A stretch of 64,000 bases of DNA from contig NC_133771.1 in NCBI RefSeq assembly GCF_003597395.2, positions 52,743,090 through 52,807,089 on the forward strand. The letters run 5' to 3'. Shown here one piece after another: positions 24,281-34,932 of this stretch. The position numbers and the translations under genes were made by a program. How positions within the stretch are numbered: the first letter of the stretch is position 1; the number at the start of each line of letters is the position of its first letter. This stretch comes from Chelonoidis abingdonii. Lineage: Eukaryota; Chordata; Testudines; Testudinidae. The notes beneath the pieces were generated by a model. The model worked only from the letters and a program-made list of their open reading frames with translations. It was not told where the DNA came from and searched no databases.

Positions 24281-24559
24281 TAAATACTAGCGATGGGAAG
24301 GAAATATTTTTCTCTTTGGAAATTTTTGAGATTTTCAAAACAAAATCCTATTCTGCATTGGGACAAAAGAGGGAAATCTCAAAAATTTGCATAAAAAAAG
24401 AATTCAGGTCAATTGAAATATTTTTTTCAATAATTCTGAAATGTTTCTTTTCAATGTTGACATTTCCCTCCTCCCCTCCATTTTAAATGATAAATTAACT
24501 TAAATTTTAAAAAGAAAAGTCATTTTGAAGCAAAACCTGGAACTTTTCTATATGAAACT

Positions 24560-27500
24560 TCTAGATGGCCATTAACTGAGCAATAATGGTATCTTGCAGC
24601 AGATGTGCCATATTTTCTTTCTTTCAAGATCCAGCTGGTCCAAGGTAAAGTAGTAACGTACAGGAAACACCTGTGGAAGGTAGATCAGCCCAGTTCCTCT
24701 TGTTTGTTACCCAGGCTCTTATGATGGGGGTCCAGACAACTAAAGAATTTCTTCTTCTCTTTTTCTTTGGTTCCTTGTTAATTTTGTTCTCAACATATCC
24801 ATTCTATACTAAATGAATGCTCATATCTTCCTTCTTTTTACCCTCCCCTTATGTTATACATTTAATACCCTCCTGACTACTCTAGCCAGCCTGTTCCTGA
24901 GGAGTTTGGTTCCCGTTCTATTTCAGTGAAGGATATCCAATCTATACATCTTCTTCTCCACATAGAAAGTGAACCAACATTCCAGAAAAACAAAACCATA
25001 CAGCTCTGACTTATCCAGCAGTTCACTTTCAGAATCTTCTGTCTTCCCTCATTATGGGACAGGAAGGATCTCAAAGACGATTGCTTGGATATCGTTCTTA
25101 TTCAGCACACTTCTAATTTCCCTGTAATCATCTATTATCTGTGAGATATCCTGTGACACAATGCCATTAGTGTCGATGTGAACAACAACCAAGGTATTCT
25201 TGCCCATTGACTTCAGAAGCCTTCCAGGAGCCAAGACACAAATTCAGTCTATTTGGTATAACTGTAATGCACTAGGGTGATTTGCATGATTGGAATGTTA
25301 AAATCAATAGTTATAACTTATGTAGGAAGAATCAAATGTGTAAAGGGAGGAGTAGCATTCTATGTCAACAATGACATTATCTGTTTCTGAGTTACTGATA
25401 GATCAGAAGAAAATTACCTTGATTGCTTATGGATCAATGTCCTAACAAGTAAATCACAAAATGGGGCATTGGTGTGTGGTACAGTACACCAAATCAGAGG
25501 GAATGGAACGACCATCTCCTTACACATCAATCTATAATATGTAAGATAAAAAGGCGCATGATCATGGGGGACTTCAATTTGAATGACATATGCTAGAGGT
25601 CTCACACTGCCAGTACTAAAACATTTAGATTTTCTAAATATAATGACAATTTTCTAATTCAAAAAGTGTTGCATTCAGCACAGGGGAATTCTTTATTAAA
25701 TCTCATCTTGACTGTTAAAGAGGAACAGATTACAGAACTGAAAGATAATGGGAGCTTAGGTACAAGCGATCATGATTCAATCACATTTACAATGTGCAAA
25801 CAGAATAAAGTCTAGATCATTAAAATGAATACTTGGTGCTTCAAAAGGGTCAATTTCACAAAGCTGAAAACAATTACGAGCCAAATCAGCTGAGAAGAAA
25901 CATTTAATCAGAAAAATGTGAATTATAATTAGGAATTGTTTAAGAACACTTTACTTCATGTCCCCCAAGAAGCCACAATCCCACAATCAAAGAAGTAGAC
26001 TGTACTGGTTAAAAAAACAACAACCTGGTTTAGAAGGGAGGTTAAGGTAACTATAAACATGTATAACAAATGGGGAAGTTGATAATAATGAATATAACTC
26101 AGAAACTAAGAATTGTAGAAAATTGATAAGGGAAGTCAAGGGATACAAAGAGACATCCCTGACTAGTAGAGTTATGGATGATAATTATATTAGGAACAAA
26201 AATCCTAACAATGATATTGGTCCATTACTATATGGAAATGGTGAAATTATCAATAATAATGAAGAAAATGTAGAAGTATTCGATAAATATTTCTGTTCTA
26301 TATTTGGCAAAAAATAAAACAAAACAGATAATGTAATTACATCATATGATTATACTCTTCCTATTCCACTAGCTTTTCAGAAGGATGTTAACAATAGCTA
26401 CTAAGGCTAGATATTTTTAAATCAATATTTCCAAATAACTTGCATCCAAGAGTTATAAAAGCACTGTCTACAGAGCTTGCTGGACTATAGATTGTTGATT
26501 TTCTATAAATCTTGGAACACTGGAAAGTTCCAGAAGATTAGAAGAAAGCTCATGGCTGTGCCAAAGATTATTTAAAGGCGATAAATGGAGGATGACTCAG
26601 GTAATAGAGACTGTTTCAGATCCTGATGTTCATCCCTGGCAGATATGAAGCAGCTTAATACAGGACTCAATTAATAAAAAATTTAAAGGAGAATAATATA
26701 TATTAATGTAAATCAAAAACATGGTGTCAATAAACAGATGTTAAGGCGTTAATGCTCTTTTACCGTGTAAAGGGTTAAAAAAGTTCACCTAGCCTAGCTA
26801 ACACCTGACCAGTAGGAACCAATGGGTGGAACAAGATGTTTCAAAAAGAAAGGAGGGAAGTTTTCCTTTTTTGAAGAGCTTCAGGTTCAGCCAGAGTGAA
26901 AAAAAGATCAAGGAACCAGCCCACTGCTCTTTATCAAGAGTAGTAAGTTTTAAAAGGGATAAATAGGGTTTATGTTTATTTTCCTTGTAAACTTGTCTTG
27001 GTACTTAGGGATTATCAAAAAAAATTGGGGGGTATTTGGGTATTTTTTGTGTAATTAAATTGTGCTCAGGGGAACCTCCTCTGTGTTTTAAATCTCTGTT
27101 GTCTGTAAGGGTAGCTGTAATGCTAATCTCTCCAGATAGTTTTCTTTTACCTTTCTTTTCTTTAATTAAAAGCCTTTTTTCTTAAATGCTGATATTGATT
27201 TTTCCTTGTTTTTAGATCCAAGTGGATTGGAACTGGACTCACCAGAGATTGGTGGGAGAAAGGAGGGGGATGGTTAATTTCTCCTTGTTTTAAGATCCAA
27301 GGGATTGGATCTGGACTCACCAGGGAATTAGTGAAGGAGTTTCTCAAGGCTACTCAGGGAGGGGAAGGTTTTAGGGGGACAGGGAGTGATCCAGACACTG
27401 AAATTCTGGATGGTGGCAGTGGTACCAGATCTAAGCTAGTAATTAAGGTTAGAAATTTTCATGCAGGTCCCCACATCTGTACCATAAAGGTTAGACTGGG

Positions 27501-28716
27501 GAAGGAACCGTGACACATGGTTTTATGAAAAACAAATCCTATCAAATTGAACTTGATGAGATCACAAGTTTGGTTAATAAACATAATAGTATTGATGTAA
27601 TATACTTAGACTTTTGCAAGGCTTAGTACTAAAGGATGTTTTGATTAAAAAAATAGAATGATATAAAATTAACATGGCACACATTAAATAGATTTAAATC
27701 TGGCTAACTGATAGGTCTCAAAATGTAATTGTAAATGGAGAATCAACAAGCAGATGTGCTTCTAGTGAGGTCTTGCAGAGATCAGTTATCGTTCCTATGC
27801 TATTTCACATTTTTATAAATGACCTGGAAGAAAACATAAAATTATCCCCCATAAAGTTTGCAGATGAAATAAAAATAGGTAAGGTGGTAAATAATGAAGA
27901 GGACAGAACACTGATACTGAGAAATCTAGATTATTTGGTAAACTAAGTGCAAGGAAACAATATGTATTTTAATATGGCTAAATACAGATGTATACATCTA
28001 GGAACAAAGAATGAATGCCATAATTACCCAATGGGGGGCTCTACCTTGGAAAGCAGAGATGCTGCAAAATATTTGGTGATCATGGTGGATAATCAGATGA
28101 ACATGAGCTCCTCGTGTGATGCTATGACCAAAAGAAATAATGTGCTCCTGGGATAAATAAACGGGAATCTCATATATCAGTAGAAAGGTTATTTTACCTC
28201 TGCATTAGGCAAAAGTGTACTGTATCCAGTTCTGGTACTCACCATATGAAAAGGATGTTGATAAATTGGAGACAGCTCAGAGAAGAGCCATGAGAATGAC
28301 TGAAGGATTAGAAAACCTCCTTTACAATGAAAGATTCAAGAAGTTTAATCCACTAAGCTTAACAAAGAGAAAGCTAAAGGTGGCTTGATTCTAGTCTATA
28401 AATACCTACCTTGGACAACAAATATTTGATAATGGGCCTTGCAATTCAGAAGAGAAATGTATTACATGATCCAATGGCTAGGATTTGAAGATAGGCGCAT
28501 TTTGACTGAACATAAGACGTAAGTTATTAACAGTGAGGGTAATGAACAATGGGAACAATTTATCAACAGTAGGGGAGTCTCCAACTCTGGCAATTTTAAA
28601 ATCAGGATTGGATGTTTTTCTAGGAATTATTTTGGGGGATTTTTATGGCCTGTGTTATACGGGACATCCAATTGGTTAATTACAATGGTCCCTTCTCATG
28701 CTGGAATCTATGAATA
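24560..28716 (+). mobile_element. CR1/L3-type LINE with inverted 5' segment
   Basis: The 3' part reads on the plus strand. An endonuclease block (MIMGDFNLND) lies at about 25557-25590, an inter-domain segment in the frame 26123-26317, RT motif A (VDVIYLDFCKA) near 27590-27625, the RT thumb/C-terminal region to about 28400, and a CR1 3' end ('caatggtcccttctcatgc') near 28690-28710. The 5' part, 25234-24650, reads on the minus strand as the SGNH-esterase domain of ORF1: LVVVHIDTNGIVSQDI replaces the usual VVVH-GTNDI, so the catalytic Asp is lost. ORF1 inverted in front of a plus-strand ORF2 is the layout expected of a twin-priming 5' inversion. A solo LTR interrupts it at 26725-27515. Confidence 0.8.
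26725..27515 (+). mobile_element. Solo LTR (791 bp) within the CR1
   Basis: It begins TGTCAATAAACAG and ends GGAACCGTGACA, and is flanked by a perfect 5-bp duplication catgg (26720-26724 and 27516-27520). Removing it rejoins the CR1 sequence exactly ('aaacatgg' to 'ttttatg'). Both ends match the element at 42129-43073. An internal near-repeat around 'ttgttttaagatccaaggg' occurs twice (near 27206 and 27286), a tandem duplication inside the LTR. No gag or pol is present. Confidence 0.88.
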
Positions 28717-28869
28717 ATTTCTAAACTTTTTAAAAAAATATTTTTAAAGAAGAAATTCACAAACACCAACCTTTCATGCAAAAAGTTTCCTTTTTGATGA
28801 ATCACCATGTTCTGGCCAAAAAAAAAAAAAAAACCCAAGCAAAAAATTCCCAACCAGCTCTAGTAAATA

Positions 28870-30530
28870 CATTGTTCTTGGGCGCGAGCATTTAATTCCA
28901 ATCTGTTAGAACAGCCAATTTAAATGTTCTGTACTCATTTTGGCATTCTACTCTAGAAAAACAGAAATCAGCTGTTACCAATGTCTGTGGCTCCAATAGT
29001 GGTGACACCAGTAGGCAGTCCTCAGTGACCTGATGCATATGCCTTTGTACATGGAAGGAAGACCCTACACATCTATATGAAAGATAGGCCCAAGATCAAT
29101 TGCAGTAACATATGAGACATGAAAAAGTACTACAGACCATCAAAAGCCAGAGGAAATCAATCTTGCCATTTGATTCTTGTTTAGGAACCTTTAGAGCATA
29201 AGATACAGATTTGCTCTTAGTTTGAATTCTCTCATTAATGTAATTGGTAAGGATATGTAGGGAGAAAAAAAAAAAGAGGACCAGACTATAAGCTAACAAA
29301 CAATATCTATCAAAACAAACAATGGAAAGCATACATAAAGCCAAATGTCATTGGAAGTTCATGGCACTTCATAAACTATACACTTAAACGGATCCTAATT
29401 TATGTTTAAGAATGGAATATTCATGTTAGTAGGTCATTTGTCATTTGTCCCTTGCAGGCAGCACCTGCTTACTAAAATGTACTGAAATCAATGATTATGG
29501 ATCTTATCGCTCAAATATCTCTCTGTCTGATTTACTGATCGATTTCAAACTTAAAATATTTCACTTTGCCTCAAGCGTCATAATTTCATGACTCGCAGGA
29601 AAGAGTAATTAGATGAACAAAACTGTCAACGCTATTTTTGGGCCAAGCATAGTGAGTACTACCTTAACTTGCTGCCATTTTTCGCTACACTTAGATTTGA
29701 TGGCAATTCTCTGTCCATCTTTTGCCTGATATAAATGTGTTGAACTTTGAAAACCACATCTGAATTCCAAAATTTTAGGAATGCTTTGGTATCATTGGGC
29801 AAATCTCTAACTTGTAGTGAAAAAGACAACTGATAAGCCGATTTAGAAGAAATCAGGCCACAACTGCCCTGGTGTTTATAGGCAAGTAGTCTCTCTGGTC
29901 CCCTTGCTGCTGCCTACACATATCAGAGGTAGCAGCTCATAAACTGATCTCTCGAGCATGAAAGGTACAGTTCAACCCCTAAGAAGCAATGAAGTGCAAC
30001 CCCAAGTTCATCTGTGTACTTCAGAAATCCATCTTTTGCCTATAAAATAATGTTATTGCATAGAAAAACTAAAATGCACACTCAAGATTTCTGCAATATA
30101 GAAGAGAAGCACATATATGCAGAACAAATGTATCTCAAATGAACTTATTTCAAAAAGAAGATACAGTGTAAAAAATCTGAGAGTATAATACATGAATACA
30201 CAGACATATGTGTACACACTATTCTCTCTGTACCGATATAGCTTTTGTGCTCTATTTTGTGGTTTCAATATATCTGTCCTTGAAACTGTAGCCCCACTTC
30301 ATCACATTCTAGATGATATAAAACTGAGAAACCAACAACTAGCCATTTTGATACTAGGAATTTGGCTTGACATTATGATCATCAGAGCTGAACTGTTTAG
30401 GAATATCTACCTAATGAGGATGCTCTCTTCTATTAAAAACACTTGGAGCCCCATCTGGCAAGTGCTACACTCATGAGGTGTTCAAACCCTTCTACTCCCA
30501 CTGAAGTCAGTGGGAGTTAGGACGCTAAGT
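28870..30530. other. Non-coding DNA, no recognised repeats
   Basis: No domain-bearing frame was found. The 82- and 94-codon frames here are AT-rich and unremarkable. A short palindrome ('cccactgaagtcagtggga') lies at 30496-30516 just before the LTR. Confidence 0.4.
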
Positions 30531-30532
30531 AT

Positions 30533-31219
30533 TGTGATAGACTCAGGCCAGTTGGGAACAGCAGAGTAGTAGAAAGGAGTTCTACTGGCCACTGGAGAAG
30601 TAGGTTTCTGCTCCCTGAGTGAACAGGGGCTGCTCCAGGCTAATGAGAACACCTGACTCCAATTAACCTGCTAAACGTCAGATGAGGCAGTTAAGCACTT
30701 GACTCTAATTAGGTCCCTCTGATGCTATAAAAGGGCTCATTCCAGTCAGGCCAGAGAAAGCCAGGAAGCCAGAGGAGAGGAAGTGTGTGTGAGGAACTGG
30801 GAGCAAGAGGCATGAAAGAAGCTGAGAGTGAGAGCGTGTACTGCTGGAGGACTGAGAAGTACAAGCGTTATCAGACTTCAGGAGGAAGGTCCTGTGGTGA
30901 GGATAAAGAAGGTGTTGGGAGAAGGCCCTGGGGAAGTAGCCCAGGGAGTCGTGGTTGTCATGCAACTGTACCGGGAGGCATTCTAGAGAGCTGCAGTCCA
31001 CAGGGCCCTGGGCTGGAACCCAGAGTAGAGGGCAGGCCTGGGGTCCCCCCCATACCTCCCAACTCCTGATCAAACACAGGAGGAATTGACTTAGACTGTG
31101 TCTTCTACTAGAGGGGAAGGTCTCTGGGCTGTTTCGTGACCCACAGGGTGAATCTGTGAGGCATGCAAAACTGCCAATAAGTGCAGGATCCACCAAGGTA
31201 GGGGAGGAACTTTGTCACA
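30533..31219 (+). mobile_element. Solo LTR (687 bp)
   Basis: It begins TGTGATAGACTCAGG and ends TTTGTCACA, with gtat on both sides (30529-30532 and 31220-31223). A TATA box (tataaaagg) lies at about 30726-30734. The frames of 94 and 163 codons on opposite strands inside it have no domains and overlap each other. It belongs to a different family from 26725-27515. Confidence 0.75.
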
Positions 31220-31579
31220 GTATCTTACAGGAGAGCTCAAGTGCCTTGCTAGAACTTAACTGAAAACAACGGAGGAGGTTGTAAGGAAGGAGAAAGTATT
31301 GAGATCACAATGCCAGATCAGTTTCAATCACTGATGGAGAAATGGGAGGTGCTTCAACATAGTCAAAACTACGCTTGATCAACTGAGGGATGGGTTATGC
31401 CAAAAGCACTGCTTAGAACTCTTCTATGCTGGGATGATGACAATAATGGCTTGGTTGATGGCATTTGATGATGGCTTGGCTGCAGTTGTGCTGGGACTGT
31501 TATCTATTATACTAATCAGAATCAACTGCCTGTTACCTTGTGCTTCCTCCATCACTGTTGTATCCATCTATTGCACTCT

Positions 31580-31705
31580 GCTACTAAGTTCTTTGGAGCA
31601 AGGATCATCTTCACTTTATATGTTTGTAAAGCATCTAGCACAATGGGATCCCTAATCCCTGACTGGAGGCTCTGAGTGCTACCACAATACAAATAAATAA
31701 TGACA
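31580..31705 (+). mobile_element. CORE/MIR-like SINE tail
   Basis: The order 'tttgtaaagcatctagcac', 'aatgggatccctaatccctg', 'ggctctgagtgctaccac', then an (aaat)n-like end, is a complete SINE 3' tail. The copy at 4600-4705 shares the first half. No head region was recognised upstream. Confidence 0.65.
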
Positions 31706-31709
31706 GTAA

Positions 31710-33390
31710 AGTTATGATGGAGGCTGGGTGAAACCTCATTGAAGCTGACGGGCTTGAGAGCCATCCTTCATTTAGGATAAGTGTAAGAAGGAATTAAGCT
31801 CCTTTTTTTGGAGAAAGAGAGCTGAAACAATAGGAGATACCACCCAAAATACAGGCCACATACAATGCTCCTCAGAAACTGAGCTATGTGCAGATAGCTT
31901 TTGATTGTTACAGTTTGATGGAGGTGTTTGTATTGATCAGCATAAGCATCAAGAGAACATGCAGATAGAGGTACCCAACAACCAATCAGAAATCTAGAGA
32001 AGCCCTAGAAACAAGGCCCTGAGAGAAAGTGAAGAGATGGGAGGTTTGTAGGCAGAGTGGTGACTAGAAAGAGGCTTGGAACTGTGAACAAAAAAAATGC
32101 CTCCTGTAGTTTGATTTGTACTGTGTTCTTAGAAACAGGACTTTGAATAAATTCTTTGTAAATACACAGAGTTGAATAAAAGAAATACCTGACTCTATCA
32201 TCAGTTTCTCCTCCTAAAGGAACAGCCTACGAGATCCTAAATATCAGCTAATCACTCAGGCCAAAAGTGAGCAGGTAGCAGTCATGTTGTAGCAAGTGTA
32301 TTGAGGCAACATGGAATTGCTCCATTATAGGATCTACTTCCTACCAGCAGAACTTAAGAATTATAAATTAACTACATACTAAATCACTTACTGCTTGAGA
32401 TTACCAGAAGTGATTAAAAACAGAAAATCATTGCCCTCATCCCCTCTCTATATCTAACCCGAATTTTGGGACCTGGATGACTGACAGCTGCAGCACACAG
32501 CAGGCATTAGAAAGGACTACACATTTACCGGATAACAAGAATATTTAGAGTTATAATAGAAATATTTTATAAAAGATAGAAAAATAACTTTGGCAGGGAT
32601 ATAAACCCTGAAATTTTGTGGCATAAGCCAACCTCTAGCTATTGGGGATTATGATGAAACTTTCCATAGGAACAAGTTATTTTATAATTGCCTTCTGCAA
32701 GGTTTAGTTCTCTGATCCATCTGGTACTGGCCACTATCAGAGACTAGATGCATCATCTTTCTGATCCAATATGGCAAGTCTTATGTTTTTATGTCCACTG
32801 GAACTAATGATTTTCAGCCCAAGATAATACTTTCACTTCCATTCCTTACACAGAATTATTATATTTCTCTACTGTGGACACAGATGAGGAGAAAGCTGTG
32901 GCTGAAACTGCATGGACACATGCAATGCAACCTATCTGCAAGTCACGGTTTGTTTTCTTTTGTCAACAGTCTAGTCTATGCAACTGAGGAGAAGAAATAA
33001 AGAGGTTCTTGGTAGTTTGAGTTCATACTGCTTCATTTGCTACTTTAGGTTGTCAGTCTTGGCAATATAGTACTGGATGTTTTGCTTCTAGATGGTACCT
33101 GATTGCTAATATGCCAACTTTGCTTCCAGGCTTCCTATAGATCATTCTTACTGCAAAGAGAGAGAAGAGTTTGTCTGGGTTCATTAATGGGGCAAACATC
33201 TGCAGCTGCACTTACAAGCCATTCAAGCTGCCATGAATAAGTAATAATCCTGACTCAAAACAGTTTAACTAAAACATTGATTTGAATAAAATACTAGGAA
33301 ATGTTTAAAAGTCACTTAGTAATTGAGGTTGGGAGTTTTGACAATGTGTCATAATCAGGCAAAGCGTGATCTGAGTTTCAGTGACACTAG
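31710..33390. other. Non-coding DNA with an LTR-like poly(A) region
   Basis: Around 32090-32230 two closely spaced aataaa strings ('ttgaataaattc' and 'ttgaataaaag') occur in a context reminiscent of an LTR 3' part or retroposed 3' end. Termini and duplication could not be located, so this is only a suspicion. The rest is unremarkable. Confidence 0.3.
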
Positions 33391-33401
33391 AAAATCTAAT
33401 G

Positions 33402-33715
33402 CAGGGATTGGCAAACTTTGGCATGTGGCTCACCAGGGTAAGCACTCTGGTGGGCTGGGCTGGTTTGTTTATTTGCTGTGTCCACAGGTTCAACTTATCG
33501 CGGCTCCCACTGGCCATGGTTCACCGTTCCAGGCCAATTGGGTCTGTGGGAAGCGGTACAGGCTGAGGAATGTGCTGGCCGCCAATTCCCACTGCCCCCA
33601 TTGGCCTGGAGCAGCGAACCGCGGCCAGTGGGAGCTGCAATTGGCCAAACCTGGAGAGGTGGCAGGTAAACAAACTAGCCTGGTATGCCAGGGTGCCAGA
33701 ATTTGCCGATTCCTG
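33402..33715. mobile_element. Palindromic hAT element (314 bp) with perfect duplication
   Basis: It starts cagggattggcaaactttgg and ends aatttgccgattcctg, flanked by atctaatg on both sides (33394-33401 and 33716-33723). The interior is a large imperfect palindrome with 'gcggctcccactggcc' matched by 'ggccagtgggagctgc'. Four overlapping reading frames on both strands follow from the palindrome and do not encode transposase. Confidence 0.9.
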
Positions 33716-33724
33716 ATCTAATGC

Positions 33725-34795
33725 ATGATGCTGGCTATGCATTTATTTATTTCTCTGCCACCTTATCGCCAAATCAGAGGCCAGTGATGTAAAAAGGATC
33801 TTGTGTCTTATTGCAAATATTGATAGATTGATCTGTTCTTAACAATAAAAAAGTGATTTTTGTAAGCATGTAACCTTGTTAATAGCTAACAATAGGAAAA
33901 TTAGTAATATTTGCCTCAAAACCAGATATGGAGAATGAGGGTTTTATGTGTAATAATATTTATAGATATCATATACCCTTCAGATTATCTGTTTGATATT
34001 AACCTGCATGATGACCAGTAATTAAATCAAAGGAGGCTGTTAAAGAAGAAGAAACCAACAGGAAAAAAAATAAAACAATGACATAAAACAGAATGTTATG
34101 GAATATCTGTTTATTGGGGAATAACTTCTGCCTGACTTCATCCAGGCTAGAATGAGCCATGGCTGAATCTAGGATCAAAGGAAATCTTAAACTTAAAAAA
34201 TACTGGCCTTGGGAATGAGGAAAGGGAAGATGAGGGCTTGCTGACTCGAGACTAACAGACACAGAAACAGAGGGAACATGCCACAAGGAGGACCGGTTCT
34301 CCCACCCAACTCTGAGATAGTAATAAGATGAACCTCCCTGAGTAATGGATAGAGAGGTTCAATTTACGTAGAGAAGTCTGTGTCTAGGCCTTCCAGTGTT
34401 TAAGCCTATTTTCTTAAATGATTTGTGCCTCTGAAGAATGCATGAATAAATAATGCTTTGCTTCAAAGATGCTGCAAATGCATGTCACAGATTCCCTAAA
34501 GAAACTTTCACAGTTGCTAAAACCAAGTTGGGCCTGTGTCATTAACACTGTTGGGAATCACAGGGGCTGCAAACCAGAGATTCATTCTGAAAGTATTTGG
34601 ACTTCGTGAGATGCAGAAAGCCAGGCCTCAGGGATCTGTATATTTTGAAAATTTCTATTTCTACCGATTATTCCTAGAAAAAGTAAAGCACGTGAGTCTT
34701 TGAAATTTGCCATAAAACTAGATGCTGATAGATTTAGGGCCAGATTTTTAAAGGCATTTAGACACATAACTTCTGATTTCAATTGGAGTTAATCA
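33725..34795. other. Non-coding DNA, nothing firm recognised
   Basis: A 'gggccagatttttaaaggca' phrase near 34737 recurs in reptile genomes in short palindromic repeats, but the boundaries are unclear. No exon was seen. Confidence 0.35.
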
Positions 34796-34799
34796 CCTA

Positions 34800-34932
34800 T
34801 ATTCATACATTTCAAGGACAGAAGGGACATTGTGTTCACCTAGTCTGGCCTCCTGTATAACACTGGCCACCAAACTACCTCAAAATAACTCCTAGAGCAT
34901 ATCTTTTAGAAAAAAACATCCCATCTTGATTT
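34800..34932 (-). mobile_element. CR1 3'-end fragment
   Basis: 'ggacagaagggacattgtg', 'cctcctgtataacactggcc' and 'catcccatcttgatttaaa' are 3'-terminal blocks of the CR1 subfamily represented by 10478-12850, read in reverse. The fragment is cut short where the next CR1 begins. Confidence 0.65.

Larger units (their letters stand above)
24288..28862. mobile_element. hAT-type inverted-repeat element split by a CR1 insertion
   Basis: The left terminus tagcgatgggaaggaaatat and the complement of the right terminus (tagagctggttgggaatttt) agree at most positions. Both are flanked by the same 8 bases gtaaatac (24280-24287 and 28863-28870). The element itself is represented only by its outer parts, about 24288-24555 and 28717-28862, rich in A/T runs. 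Everything between is a later CR1 insertion. Confidence 0.75.

Noticed and set aside
30705..31196. 163-codon minus-strand frame
   Set aside because: It lies wholly inside a solo LTR on the opposite strand and has low-complexity Ser/Leu-rich content with no motif.
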